DNA of 64,000 nucleotides from Ficedula albicollis (GCF_000247815.1 NC_021671.1:23832937-23896936); one strand, 5' to 3'. Numbered from the stretch's first letter, positions 12,599-25,658 are shown. Notes: a model not told the origin generated them from the sequence alone. Program-made: numbers and translations.

Positions 12599-13302
12599 TG
12601 TCCTGATTTCAGATGGGATAGATTAAATTTCTTCTCACTAGCAGGTCCATTTCTGTGTTTTGAAGTCATAATGATAATGATGTTGATAACACAATGATGT
12701 GTTGGATTTTTTTGGTTTAAATTAAGGACTTTTATGTTTGGTTTTTTGGGGTTTTTTTTGTGTTTTTGTTTGTTTGGGGGTTTTTTGTTTGTTTTGTTTT
12801 TTTGGTTTGTTTGGTTTGGTTTTTTTTGTTTGTTTTTTTGGGGTTTTTTTTTTTTTTGGTATGTGTGTCTCATGCTCTGCCAGTTAGGAAGTACACAAAA
12901 GAAAAGTGGCAGTAAGCATAGCTGGAACAAGTAATCCAGCTGGCCAAAGAGATATTCTACAACCACAGAGCATCTTGCCCAGTATATAAACTGTAGAACT
13001 GTAGGAGTTATCCAGAAGGGAGGCCAGTCTGGGTTCAGGAGCAGGGTCTGGCATAGGGCAGCAGGTGGTAAGCATCTGTGTGAATCACTTGTGTTTTTCT
13101 TTCCAATATTATTATTAATTATTATTCTTATCATTCCCTATTATTATTGTATACTACTTTATTTTTTATTAATAAAATGTTCTTATTTCACCCTACAAGT
13201 TTTACTTTTGATTCCCGTCCTCATTCCACCAGAATGAGGGGGAGAAAGGGGGTTGAGTGAGTGGCTTTGTGGTGCTTAATTTCAAGCTGGGAAGACACGA
13301 CA
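12599..13302 (+). mobile_element. solo LTR of a songbird endogenous retrovirus
   Basis: The start 'tgtcctgatttcagatggga' matches the common songbird LTR opening (TGTCCTGGTTTCAGCTGGGATAG-type). TATATAAA at 12983-12990 is the core promoter. 'aatcacttgtgtttttcttt' and an ATT-rich stretch follow, then AATAAA at 13171-13176. The end 'gaagacacgaca' keeps the terminal CA. The R/U5 phrases 'aatgagggggagaaaggg' and 'gtggtgcttaatttcaagct' also fit. A T/G-rich low-complexity insert fills 12730-12857. No internal retroviral region adjoins it, so it is a solo LTR left by recombination. No clear target-site duplication was found at these ends. Confidence 0.85.
12730..12857 (+). repeat. T/G-rich low-complexity tract inside the LTR
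   Basis: Almost only T and G, with repeated TTTGTTTG and GGGGTTTTTT blocks. The Lys-rich minus-strand open frame across it (12508-13134) is a by-product. Confidence 0.85.
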
Positions 13303-15920
13303 ATGTGTTGCTGTTTTTGTGCTAATTACATTTTTTTTTTTAAAGTAAGAAGAAACAAGATAGCACTGACTTATTTTTCAGGAAGTTTTTTATGTGTCAC
13401 CAATGGGATACATATTCAATTTTTTAATAAAATTTAACAAAATAAAAAATCACCATTTTCTCATTACCAATGAAAAATGAGTAATGATGTAAGAACAACG
13501 ACTATGAGATGCCTGATTCTAGTAATCCAGTAACACCTAAATTGGAACTTGGACATGAATTAAAAATCCAAATACCAAATTTTTACCCCAAAACATTCTC
13601 AATCATTGACTAAGTCCAGAGTATTTACACACCATATGCACTGTACCACCAATGTGTAGTGTAGTATACTTAATTCTGTTTAAGTTATTCCATCCTGCTG
13701 ACAGCTTGGTATATAACTATTCTGCAAAGAAAACCATATTGTATTCTAAGGACAAACATATGTTAACTGAAATGATTTTGTAATATGTAGGTAAAATTTA
13801 ACATGTGTGAGACTTGGGAAGTGCTTTACAATGGACAAGACTGATAAAGTGAATAGGAAAAATAGTAATGGAATTTATATGGGAGCTCTATATCATATCA
13901 GCATCAAAGCAGAAAATGAAGTTCTGTTGTGGAAGATGTAATCAGATAATGTCTCTTCTGAAAGATGTGAGACATGGCACATTAGATCTGTAACAACTAA
14001 TCTTATTAAGTCTGTCAAACTAAAGATGACATCATAACAGGATAATTGAAGAATATTAAAAAATAAGATATTTGAGAACTTGCATGGGTCTTGAAAAATG
14101 TGTGAGCAAAGAAGGGTGGGTGCATATGGGAAGGAGTCATCTAAACAAAAGTCTATTACTCCAGACAAAATATTCTGAGGTATATTGAAACTAATTTCAA
14201 AAGAAAATGATGCAGGCAAAGGTAAGTGGGAAAAAACCCTCCAAATCCCATTGAATTATTTGTGCATTCAAAGAGAAAGTTCATGCTAAATTTTAAAAGT
14301 TAGTTCATTTTGTGGAGAAGAATGAATAGTATTAGTCAAATAGTTAATCTCTTAATGGGAAATTTTAAGTGAAGTCTGTGAATATGGATATTGGCACCAG
14401 AATGTAAGACACTATCAAAATTGAGGAACTGGGAATAACTGTGATTTTTGTTGGAACAGTACCAGACTAGGAGAAAATATCTACTGGAAGTTTTCATGTA
14501 TCTATTTTGGGACACATCTTGCTTAATATTTTCTCACTGATTTAAGATTAACCACAAGAATTTAATTTTCTTCGTGGCGTAAGTTTAGGAGATGTTAAAA
14601 CAGAGGAAGACTCAAATGTTACACTGAATAACTTTTTTCTGTAGAAACATCACAATGAACTTAAAAACTGGAGTCATATACTATGTATAATGAATATTTG
14701 AAAGCATGCAGCTGTGGACTTAGAATGAGTTACATGGGAATTGTTACACTGAATAACTTTTTTCTGTGTGAATTCTCTCAAACTCTCCTTCAGAGAAAAA
14801 TAATTAACTGGGTCATGTGTCAACCTAACATCAGAAAGATTTTTTTTTTTCTACCTAAGGCACCTCTTAACTGATAAGTTCTCAGGAGGGCAAAATTTCA
14901 CAAAATTGTGCAGACCTGCCAACATCAAGGGTTCACATCTGTAATATTTACATAGATGTCAAAAATCCCTTTGAATTACAGTCAAATGAAACTGGTTATG
15001 TCCCAGAACTGATATGAATGCTGCACTTTACAGCAGCATTCTAGGGCATGCAAATTGGAGGGGAAAATAGAAAGAGAGCAGATCCAGGCACCTGTCTCTC
15101 TGTGAATGTTATTATGTTTGTTGGACAGCAAGTCATCAGCACACCTCCCTCACACTCAGGGTTGCAGTGAATGAGCAGGCTTTGCTTTTTGCCCTGTTCC
15201 AAAAGCAGTAGAAGCAGATGAGAAAGCTCCTGAAATGACATAGACCTTAATCACTGATTATTTCCCAAATATTAATATTTCCTTGTGAATATACTGCTGC
15301 TGAGTGTTGTAAAGAAAATGTAGACTGATTTAATAGTAGACAAACTCTCTGCTACTGGTTTTCTTGACACTCTCCCAGGCAATAGACTTAAGTTTGTGAA
15401 CTCTATCAATAAAATATTTTTACAGATCATGCCAGTCAATTGGAGGTTACTTCACACATTTTGGCACATCTTTAGTACATTGTGGAATGGATCTGCAAAC
15501 TTAGCTCTAGTTTTTCAAAATTAAGATTCTAAAATCAGATTTTTATATGTATCATGAACGTATATATGTGTATCTAAATATCTAGATTAATTTTATCTTA
15601 AATAGGTGATATAATGGTATCCTTTTTTCTTTTGCTATGATAAAATCAAGTCCATTGATGTTTTTAAAGGAAGAATATAATTTTTAGAATAGTGTCCCAA
15701 CCTAATTTTAACTCTAAAATTTTTTGAGAGTTGGATATGTGATTAAATTGCTTGAGCAGTAAAGGTTGGTAATTGGGGAGAAATACCTATCCAGAGCAAT
15801 TTAATATGCTATTTTAAGAGAAAGAATGATGAAACTTTGGTCTGTCTCATTCCTATTGTTTTATATTCCTACTAAGTAAGTTTTCTTTTGATTTTAACTA
15901 CATCATTTCAGAAAACTTCA
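13303..15920. other. non-coding DNA, nothing recognised
   Basis: AT-rich. A 26-base phrase starting TGTTACACTGAATAAC occurs at 14617 and again at 14740, a short dispersed direct repeat. No gene signal was found. Confidence 0.5.
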
Positions 15921-16404
15921 CTTATGCTTTAATACAAGTGTTGCATGTCTTTATACAAAAATCTCAGTTTTCTATTGAGTACAGACCACTGTGTCCCAAA
16001 ATCCACTACCTACTGAAAAAGATAATCAAGTAATGGTAGCATTACATTTGAAATACTTGGGCTTCCACATTACTTATTCAACCAAAGACAAGAAAATGAA
16101 ATAACAGTTTTACTCTCACCCAGTTTGCTTATGCTTTAATACAAGTGTTGCATGTCTCTATACAAAAATCTCAGTTTTCTATTGAATACAGACCACTGTG
16201 TCCCAAAATCCACTACCTACTGAAAAAGACAATCAAGTAATGGTAGCATTACATTTGAAATACTTGGGCTTCCACATTACTTATTCAATACTGAAAAAGA
16301 TAATCAAGTAATGGTAGCATTACATTTGAAATACTTGGGCTTCCACATTACTTATTCAACCAAAGACAAGAAAATGAAATAACAGTTTTACTCTCACCCA
16401 GTTT
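15921..16404 (+). repeat. three-copy direct duplication (A-B-A), units 207/161/116 bp
   Basis: Copy 1 is 15921-16126, copy 2 begins at 16128 and stops at 16288, and copy 3 (16289-16404) repeats the last 116 bp of copy 1 (16011-16126). Copy 2 carries differences (TCTCTATAC, GAATACAG, AAGACAATC). Copy 3 returns to the copy 1 reading (AAGATAATC). Confidence 0.92.
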
Positions 16405-18711
16405 ATCTTGCTGCATTTTTTTTAGTAAGTCCATTGCAGTGCACCTGCCTCTTAAAGGTTTCCCTCACTCACAAAAGTTAAACCAAAAATAATATATATA
16501 AATTTTAAAAAATTATAGGCAATTTTTGTATAATTTTCTTATTTCAAGAGAAGAAGATATTTTGTATTGTGCTTTTTTCTTCCTGGCCTTGAAAAAACCT
16601 AATAAATAAAAAATAGAAGAATTTAAAAGGTGTAATTCTTACTGAACCTGACAAATTATTTTTGAAATCTTAAGCAAATCACTCAGTATAAGTTTTCTTT
16701 ACCAACTGGAAATCTATTGCATTTTTCAAAATGCTAGGTTGAGGATCATAACCAGTTTGAAATCCTTGACCCTACCCTAGAGAATGCTTTTATTTTTTTT
16801 GCTAGGTAATGTGTTTACTTATGAAATATTAAAGAAAGAAAGCCTACCAACTCCTGCTCCTGAACACTTTAATTGATTTCTGTCTTCCATCTTTTTCTCT
16901 CCTTTGGGAAGGAGAAAATGCGCAGCATTTAACATCCTACCAGCACTGACTACTGCTGTAAAGCACTGGAAGGGTTCAGTGAGAGTCACTGGGACAAGCA
17001 GCATTTCAAGCCTACATAACATGCTGAGAAGTACACCAAAATAAAATGCAGGTGTGTCTTTTGTGGATATTTAACTTGTGTGTCTATGTTTAGGCTTGAG
17101 AGAGATCAGAGGACAGGAGATTTTTTTACTCTGGAAATATTTCATTAACTGGGAAATTTTTATCAGTACTGAAGAAATAATTTCATATGTAAATTCACCT
17201 TTTTCTATGACCTAGCTTTTTGCATCTTCTAAACAACTATTAATAACAATTATCATTGCTATTATCAATAATCATTGATAAAAGAGCAGCATTTTTTCCT
17301 TCCTCTACTTCCTAAGAATCCTAGAACACCCATCAATGCAGTCTTTTCTACTGATCATTAATTGCTTTTATAAACCAGATAGCAGTAAAACTGTGATTAC
17401 ATAGCAAAACAATTAATCTCTAGAATCCAAAAGACAGACTGACTGCTTCCCTGATTTCTGTTTGAGGAGTTCAGGCAAAAATCTGATTCAAAAGGAAATA
17501 TATGACTAAGAGAAATGCATAAATTGATATACTGAATAAGTTAATCAAAAAAGAGGGCATCATAATAATTTCAAAAGAAAATATTTTTCCACATACATGG
17601 TATCAGAAGCTACAAATAAGGAGAGTGGGCTAGAGTAGGCAGTATGTAGGAAACAGCCTAAAGCTACACGATTGTGTTGCTGTCTTTAACACCATCTCTT
17701 TCCACCCATCATCTTCATGAACCTGGCAGCAGCCTGGCTACCCTGCTACAGCTGCTGTGAAGAGTTTGTAGCGTCCCATGTAATGACTTGCATCTCTCCC
17801 CTTTCTTTCACCCTCATGGCAAAAACCACTAACGATGTCCTGTTTTTCCAGAGGTATCATCTACAGTTGTGTCAACTATAGATTGCATGCAAGTGTTGCT
17901 GTGAAATAGCACAGAAATGAATAACAATTTTATTGCGGAGATAATATCATACACAAAAGCTAAGCATTTGTTTAAAGGGTGGGGTAAGTAGATCTCTTGA
18001 GACCTGATTCACTAATTTAAAAAAGACCCAAATAAACAAAAGAGCAAAATCTGCATTAGATTTTCTGACAAGAATGAAAGTTTGGAAACATTTTGAGCAG
18101 AGACTATTTCTTTGCACCACAGAGCAAATATGAGGATCAGAATTTCATTTAATGTAAAGATTTTCATTATTGAAATGCTAGTCTTTTTTAATAAAAGCAA
18201 ATTCTTCAGACTTTCCATTCTTAAGGATGTGCAAATTGCCTGTTTAAAATAATAAGCTAAAATGTGTTATTAAAGGCCTCACTTTAATCTGTTTTTTTGC
18301 TGTGGTTTTTTGTTTAGTTGGCTTTGGTTTTGTTTTTGGTTTTTTGGGGTTTTTTTTGTTGTTGTTGTTTGTTTGTTTTAATATAATTTTGCTATTGTCC
18401 TAAAAGTTTCATGGTATTTTCATTTCCTGTAGCCTCACCTTGAATAGAGTGTGGTAGAGTCTTGTGTTTTTGTGAGACAGATATAAATAAACCTTGCTCT
18501 CATTTTCTAAGAAAGCCATTCCTTGTATCTGGTAGGAAGCTAGGACAGAAATAAGAACAGATTCTTTTGCTTTTAATCAGATTGCTGTTACAACAGTAGA
18601 TAGTGAATATATCTGTTTAGAAGTCTGTCTGGACTCCTAAATAAGAATCATCCTCATTTTCTCAGTATTACCCACACTTTCTATGACATTGAAGTGGAAT
18701 ATTGTGATAAT
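16405..18711. other. non-coding DNA with a T/G-rich tract
   Basis: No gene or transposon recognised. A T/G low-complexity tract (TTTTGG, GTTGTTGTTG) lies at about 18290-18380. Confidence 0.5.
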
Positions 18712-18913
18712 GATATGAAATTGAGGAACTCCCTTGTAAATATTAACCTTTAAATCAGAATTCAGCCAAATGTTACAAAATTTGATATGAATGTGAGGAA
18801 CTCCCTTGCAAATATTAACCTTTAAATCAGAATTCAGCCAAATGATATGAAATTGAGGAACTCCCTTGTAAATATTAACCTTTAAATCAGAATTCAGCCA
18901 AATGTTACAAAAT
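18712..18913 (+). repeat. three-copy direct duplication (A-B-A), 60-72 bp units
   Basis: Units begin GATATGAA at 18712, 18784 and 18844. Copies 1 and 3 share AATTGAGG and CTTGTAAAT. Copy 2 has AATGTGAGG and CTTGCAAAT. Copies 1 and 3 end with TGTTACAAAAT; copy 2 lacks it. Confidence 0.92.
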
Positions 18914-21900
18914 CATTAATATTATTAGTATAAGAAATAGTTAACATTATTGAATTTGACACTTGGGGTAGGCTCACTTTGATATAATTTTTAATTCAAA
19001 TTACTTTCATTAATCTTTTAGAAATATTTTTTGAATAAAAATATATAGGTCTTATACAGAAAATAACTAAATGGTATTTAAGTTGTTTTAAACGAATTTT
19101 TTAAAAATTAAATTGTTTTTAATGCTTCTGTAGTTTAGACTGAAACCCAAATTACTATGAGAAGGGGGAAAAGCAACCCTATTTTACTGCATATCATTTT
19201 AAAAATTAAAGGATGGAAAATGGGATGGATGCAAGCTCAGGCTCATCTTAATACACCAAATGTCCTTTAAACTTCCATGTTGAGGCCACACATGGCTATT
19301 AGAAATTATAGAAATACTAGAACATTGCACACTTGCAGGATTTCAGGTGTTGTAGCCCAAAGGACTTAGCCATAACAGCTGCAGCAAACCCTTCTTTTCT
19401 CATTATATTCTACTTATTTAAAGGATGATTCCTAATACTGTTTTCCCAAATTTTTCTACCTTTCATTTAGTTTACCTTAGACCATGAATCTCAGGACCTA
19501 GAAAGTATGCTTCTCATTTTAGCTGTGCATCATACTTCTGTCTCTGCTAAAGAGGTCATTTCTATTGCAATGTTTCAAATACATGTATTTTTCTTCCCTC
19601 CTCCTCCAAATGTGTGAGGTCCTTCACATGAATCGCATAGCTGGCACAATCCACAGCTGTTAATTTTTCACATATTTAGTATGTTAAAACTTACCACAAC
19701 TTTTACTCATTCTCCAAGATTCCTAAGACTGTTCAATGTTTCTTTTACATCTAATTTGTCTACAAGGTGTTACTTTAATGATTTTCAGTTTAAAAACCCC
19801 AGTGAATAAAACCAGAGAAATATCCCTAGTGTTTAAATTCTTTGAAAAATGCCATGCATTGAAGAGAAAATGTACTTTTCTTATGTACTTACATCTTAAT
19901 GGCACCTATGATATTATCGACCTACTAAAAATATATTCGGAAAAAAATTTCACATTTATCAACATATTGAGTCAATTTCATTAATTTGTATTTCAACTAT
20001 TCATATTTAAAAATGAAAATACTATCTTACCTTTATGATCCTCTTTTTAGAGGGTACTATGTTGGGATACCACAAGGATCTGAAAATCTTCATAGCCAGA
20101 GTAGGTGAATTTTCATAGTGATTTATTCAGAGCATAGGATAAATCCTGAAAGTCAACTTTAGCTGGCTTAAAGAACAGATGGAACTTGTCATAATCCTCA
20201 TATAACATGATTTATTGCACCAGTAAATAATCAGACTATGCCACTGAGAAATCCCTTAATTATTAGATGGGTAATTTTTTTTTGTTTTCTATCATAAAGA
20301 CGTTTAACAATAAAATGAGTGTCGTATTCTAATGAATTGTCCTTAATAAAATAATGCAGGTGTTTTGTAAATTTCTATTCCAAACAAAAATTTCACAAGA
20401 ATTTTTGTTTTCTCTTTTTTCAGTAGTTAATGGAAAATTATTTTTTTGCTTTATTTCATAATTTAGAAACAAGCAATTCTGTTAAATGTTTATATAACCA
20501 TTTAAACAAGGAAAAAGCAAATTTTGCCAGGGCCATGTCTGGAAAATTGTCCTTTTTCTCCTTAGTACCTGAGTTACTACGCATGAGTTCCCCAATCTGA
20601 ATATGGCTATAAAGGTTTGCTAAACAAGGCAAGCCACATTAGTAAATTATGTGGTAGGAACCACTAAATGATACAGCAAGATAAGATAAACCAATATCAT
20701 ACAAAGTCTGACATTTGCTTTAGAGCAGCTATTCAATAAGTCTTTCTATTTTTGCATCATTTGCCATTAATATGTTCATTCTTTCTGGTCAAGCAGTAAA
20801 AGCTCTCCTTTTCAACCAAGGTGGAAGAAAAACATGTTTAGTTCTTTCATATCCCAGTGTATGTATTGCACATAAATTAATATTTTGCATCCATATTAAG
20901 TCTAGAACTCAAAATAACGGGGTTTTTTTTTCCCATTATAAGCTGCTCTTTCTTAATTTTTGTGGTTTGTGGTTCATTTTGTGGTTCTTGCATGTTCTCC
21001 TTCTTTCACATCTTCTGTGGTACTGACTATGCAATACCTCTTTGTGGACCCAGGATAAAATTCTGAATTATGACAAACCTTCTCAATATTATGAAAATTT
21101 TACAATAAATTAGAATTTTCTGAAAACCAAGGAGAAAGGATATAAAACAGTCACCACAAACTATCAGATCTTTTTCTTTGTGATGACCAGACCATATTTA
21201 GTTTCCACATTGGGATGCTCAATAATTTCAGATATGTTGAAGTATCATGGCAACTCTTAAACACCTTGACACGTCAGAGGTGAAAGTCCTGAAATTAGCA
21301 ACAAGACAGGTAAAAGGCAATGATAGCTAAAGTGCAGCTGAGAGAGGTTGATGATTTCAGGGCCACCACCTTAGGGACATTTATCATTACCAATTAAGTT
21401 AACATGAAAGTCAGTAAATTCTTTTGTGTTTGAAGAAATAAATGTTTAGAGACAGTTGGAAATCAAACTGACAAGTGGTAGAATTTCTTTTTATTTCTAT
21501 CTGTGTATAAATGTGACAAAAAATTAAAATAAGGAATCACTGTAAATGATTTGATAGTTGTTTTGTAACAATTGCAATTACCTAACTAAGGAAAGAATAT
21601 TAACAAGTAAATTAGGGAAGAATAACCCTTAGTTTGTTATCAGCATAAATCAGCCCTTACTACAGGCTCATAACCTGTCTTCCCTTCCCCCCACCTAACA
21701 CCTACTTCAGCAATTAATAATTTTCACAGCTTCTTTCACATTCAGCCAGCTTCTTTTATTTGGTGTCCCAGAAGATCTTATGCTGTATCCATCTGTTTTT
21801 CTCACTTGTATTCTCCATAATATTGAGAATAGGAGAGCAGCAATGTCCTCTATTTCAATTCTGGTAACCATCCTGGTGATCTCTTGCTTGTCAGATATAC

Positions 21901-22235
21901 ATACTTAATGCAAAGTTTCATTCACCCTGTTCAGTTCTGTACTGAAACATTGATGATGAAGTTTGTGTAAATAATTAATCTCCTAGAATGTACTGAAATT
22001 TCTTCTGCAGCTCTGAATATTGAGATTTTATTAAGTTTCATGTCTTGGTTAAATGAGTGTAGAATTCCTGAAGAATAGTAAAATTATGCCAGGCTACCTT
22101 GACCATCTGTTAAACAATTATTAACAATAAATTTTTCTTCTGTTGAATTTGACAATTTTTTTTCAAATATACTAACCATCTATTTTCCACAATGTCAGGC
22201 TGCATTATTGTAATAAAATGGGTGTTATAGAACAG
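18914..22235. other. non-coding DNA, nothing recognised
   Basis: AT-rich. Short open frames (19736-19984, 20772-21026) have no family or splice support. Confidence 0.5.
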
Positions 22236-22307
22236 TGTGGTAGGTTGAACCTGGATGAATATCAGACACCAATCAAAGCCACTCTCTCACTCCCCTCCAC
22301 AACTGTA

Positions 22308-22426
22308 CAGGGGAGAGAAAGAATTACAAATGGTTTCTGAGTTAAGGACTGGGAGAGAAATACCAACAGGGGAGAGTAAGAATTACAAACTGTTTCTGAG
22401 TTAAGGACTGGGAGAGAAATACCAAC
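22308..22426 (+). repeat. 59-bp direct tandem duplication in the LTR
   Basis: Copies begin CAGGGGAGAG at 22308 and 22367. They differ by GAGAAAGAATT/GAGTAAGAATT and AAATGG/AAACTG. Confidence 0.9.
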
Positions 22427-22924
22427 ATGTGCAAAATAGACTGAAGTTAAGGAAATTAAAGGAACTTATTACCAACAAAACCAGAGCAGGATAACGAGAA
22501 GGGAAATAAATCTTAAATCTTACCTTTTGCCCATCCCTCCCTCCTTCTGAGGCTCTATCTTCTCCCCCCACAGTGGTGCAGGGAGACAGAGAATGGGGTT
22601 CATGGTCAGTTCATCACACATTACTCCTGCCTTTACTCAGGAGAAAAAATCCTTCCCCTGCTCCAGCACGGGGTACCTCCCATGGAAGACAATACTCCAT
22701 TAATTTCTCCAATGTGCATCCATCCCTAGACTTCATGAATTCCTCCAATGTGAATCCATCCCAAGGGAGACAGTTCTTCCCAAACCTGCTCCAGCATGGG
22801 TAGTTTTTTTCCCAGGACACAGTCCTTCAGGCACAGCCTGCTCCAAAATGGATCCCCCACACTTCCCAGGATGCAGTCCTTCAGGCATAAAAATCCAAAA
22901 TGGATCCCCCACAGGGTCACAAGT

Positions 22925-23181
22925 CCTGATAACAAATCTGCTCCAGTGTGGGCTCCACCCTCTGCAGGTCTGCAGGTGCCTGCCTTTTCCAGCACAGGTT
23001 TCTCATAGGTTCACAGGCTCGTTCAGGTGTCCTCCTCCTCCAGCATGTGGGGCCTGATAACAAATCTGCTCCAGTGTGGGCTCCACCCTCTGCAGGTCTG
23101 CAGGTGCCTGCCTTTTCCAGCACAGGTTTCTCATAGGTTCACAGGCTCAGGTTCAGGTGTCCTCCTCCTCCAGCATGTGGG
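22925..23181 (+). repeat. 128-bp direct tandem duplication in the LTR
   Basis: Copies begin CCTGATAACAAATCTGC at 22925 and 23053. The second has a 5-bp insertion (GGCTCAGGTTCAGG versus GGCTCGTTCAGG). Confidence 0.9.
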
Positions 23182-24101
23182 TGCCCTCCATAGGCTTCAG
23201 GTGCATCTCTGCACCTGTGTGGCTCTCCCTGTGCTGCAGGGGCACAGCTGCCTCACCAGGGGCTGCAGAGGAATCTCAGCTCCAGCACCTGGAGCACTCT
23301 GCCTCTCCTTCTCCATGGCCTTGGTGTCTGCAGAGCTGTTCCTCTCACATGTTCTCACCCCCCCTCTCCTCTGGCCACAATTACATCCGCACAATAACTT
23401 TTTTTGCATTCTTACATGTGTTACCACAGAGGCCCAGCTACTGTCTCTGACTGGCTTGGCCTTGGCTGGCAGCACATCTGCCTTGGGGCTGCCTGCCTTT
23501 GGGCTCTGCCAGACATGGAGGAATCTTCTGGCACCTTCTCACAGAGGCCACCCCTGTACCCACCCTGCTACCAAAACCTGGCCACACAAACACAAAGAAA
23601 AATTTAAAAGACAAAGTGCACGTTGTAGCAGTTCAACTTGGGACTGACTTCTAATGCTAAAAATTTTTCCGATTTTTAAAGATACCTACAGTATAAAGAA
23701 TGAAAATTTTATCTTTTATTAAGGAACTCAAAATAATCATCAATAACAAGTAGTATTATAGTTAATATTATTTAGGCAGTACCTAAAATTTTATTTCAGC
23801 AGTTAAATTACAAAAACATAGACTTTTTTTTATTCTGTACACCTGGTGTCCTGGGTTGAATTCACTCATTTCTAATGAAAAGAGACAGGATGGGAACTGA
23901 GCATGAAAATTGTGTGTGGATTAGTGGAAAGAACTGGTAATATAAGATACATTAGAAAAGAAGGAAAATAAGACAAATAAGGAAGAAATATGATGATGCT
24001 AAGACAAAGTGGCAAAACAAAGTGGGAAATGGAAAGGTTGACATTTGCAGAAATAAAATTATGTAGGATGTGATTTCATTATCTAACTTTTTTTTTGTCA
24101 G

Positions 24102-24158
24102 TTGACAAAAAGCCCTGTCAGATCAGAAGACTTGCTGCTGAAATAAATAAGCCTCAGG
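24102..24158 (+). other. candidate small exon (unrecognised)
   Basis: The acceptor is CTTTTTTTTTGTCAG (to 24101) and the donor is AGG|GTATGA at 24159. The 57 bases form a phase 1-1 exon with the frame DKKPCQIRRLAAEINKPQ; the other two frames contain stops. No family recognised. A chance combination of splice-like signals is the main alternative. Confidence 0.18.
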
Positions 24159-25543
24159 GTATGATAGAAAATCAAAATCATGGTGAACAAGAGATGAAAT
24201 ATTGTAGGTATTTGTCCACAATTATGATGCAGTAATCATCTGCTCTGTCTTCCAGATTTGTCTCTAATGACAGTCTCAGTTTCCACATTATACACCCAGC
24301 TTTTGCCCCAGGCATAAAACTTTTACTTGTTGGCAATTATTTGTTGAATTTACCTTTCTTTCATATGCATGTTTTCAGATTCTCTGAAGCCAAATTCTAT
24401 TTTACTAATAGTTTGAATGCCATGTCTTGATAAAATAATACCATATGCATTTTTAATTTTCTCCAGATATCCCAGTATAACAGGTGAATCGTGATGACCC
24501 AACAAGAATATTCAATTATTAGTATAGAAATTATGGTGACAGTAAAACTCTGATGTTTGGGTTTATTATTCCTAAAATGAGTAGTACTTAGATTGCATTA
24601 GTAGTTCAGAACTGCCACCAGAAGAATTAAAGAAAATTTTTAGAAGAGCACTTCTTTCCAACTAAATGCAGACAAGCTCACAGAATATGAGACATAAGAA
24701 TGTTGTTAATTGTAGTGTAATTACCAATGAATTGAAGAATGTTATCTCTCTGCTGCATTGTAGAACACAACTGTCCCTTCAGTACATGCACAATAGAAGG
24801 GAAGAAGAAGTATCTTTTAAATATTCCTGATGGTGTGTTATATACATTTATAATGCAAGGGCTTATATACACTTATATTTGTACTTATATCTCTTCCTTC
24901 AAAATAAAGGTTTAGGCTCCTATGACCTAGGAAACAAGAGAAAGGCAAAGAACAGAACACATCATATCCCAGTGTCCTTTCTGTTAAATCAATCTTCCCA
25001 GCTACTAAGGGCACAACAGAAGTACTGCTCAAACTACAATAATTACATGGTTGTGCATGCAATTTTTTCATTAGCTTCATTTTTAACAGTCTGAGATGAC
25101 TATAAATTGTTCATGTCAGTAGCTTAAAAGTGTAAAAGTTACACCAAGCACAAATAAACTTGAGGTCAGACTGTTTCCCCATTATCTTTAGCCTCTTGAA
25201 GAGGCTCCTGACTAATACTTGCCAAAAGGCACAGAGCTCTGTAAATTGACAGCTTGTGACAATGGTTGGGCAGCAACCTTCAGGTAGAAATACTGGAAAT
25301 AAATCAATATTTTTGGAGGAAAACCAAAAAATGAGAAACAGAATGTCCTTGGGAAAGTTCAAGGATTGTTCAGTACCTCAGAGTCAGCTTTATTTTAAAA
25401 AGCCAAACAGATATTCCTTAGCTTGGAAATGTTAACTTTAATGAGGCAATGGGGCAAAGTTCTCAAACAATACAAAACCTCATTAAGATTCTATATAACT
25501 GATTTTTTTTTCTTTTATTACTCCTATTTTCTGTGCATTTCAG

Positions 25544-25578
25544 GTGGCATACGAGTTTCCCCAGTTAATAATTTGGAG
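25544..25578 (+). other. candidate microexon (unrecognised)
   Basis: A long pyrimidine-rich tract (25502-25543) ends in TTTCAG. It is followed by 35 bases and a GTGAGG donor. Two frames are open: VAYEFPQLIIW and, with a split first codon, GIRVSPVNNLE. Too short to identify. Confidence 0.15.
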
Positions 25579-25658
25579 GTGAGGGGGAGAGGGTTGTGAG
25601 GTTTCAGGGGTTTGCGTTGGTTATTCTTAGTCATATCTTTAGCTGTAAATTGGCCAAT

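Larger units (their letters stand above)
22236..23594 (+). mobile_element. long solo LTR of an avian ERV with internal minisatellite
   Basis: It opens 'tgtggtaggttgaacctgga' and 'ccaatcaaagccactctctc' and closes 'ccctgctaccaaaacctggc' ... 'cacaaacaca'. The body holds the diagnostic minisatellite of this LTR class at about 22660-23180: degenerate units 'tgctccagcatggg', 'cagtccttcaggca' and 'ggatcccccacagggtcaca'. Next come 'ctgcaggggcacagctgcct', 'ctttggtgtctgcagagctg'-like text, 'ctctcacatgttctcacc' and 'ctgactggcttggccttgg'. No coding domain is present. Two local duplications (22308-22426 and 22925-23181) lengthen it. Family name and exact ends are uncertain, and no clean target-site duplication was seen. 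Confidence 0.85.
23595..25658. other. non-coding DNA with two small exon candidates
   Basis: AT-rich. Contains the candidate exons 24102-24158 and 25544-25578. The phrase 'tgtcctgggttgaa' at about 23850 resembles an LTR start, but nothing LTR-like follows. Confidence 0.45.

Noticed and set aside
12508..13134. 208-codon Lys/Asn/Pro-rich minus-strand frame
   Set aside because: It spans an LTR and its T/G low-complexity insert, and no domain is present.
15921..16404. Regular direct repeats that could suggest a CRISPR array
   Set aside because: Only two or three adjacent long copies without constant-size spacers, in vertebrate DNA.
23027..23647. 206-codon open frame and overlapping frames
   Set aside because: Lies within the long ERV LTR and its minisatellite, which is GC-rich and so has few stops; LTRs of this kind are non-coding.
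23848..23880. Second LTR start (TGTCCTGGGTTGAA)
   Set aside because: Nothing downstream follows an LTR pattern, so the phrase alone is insufficient.
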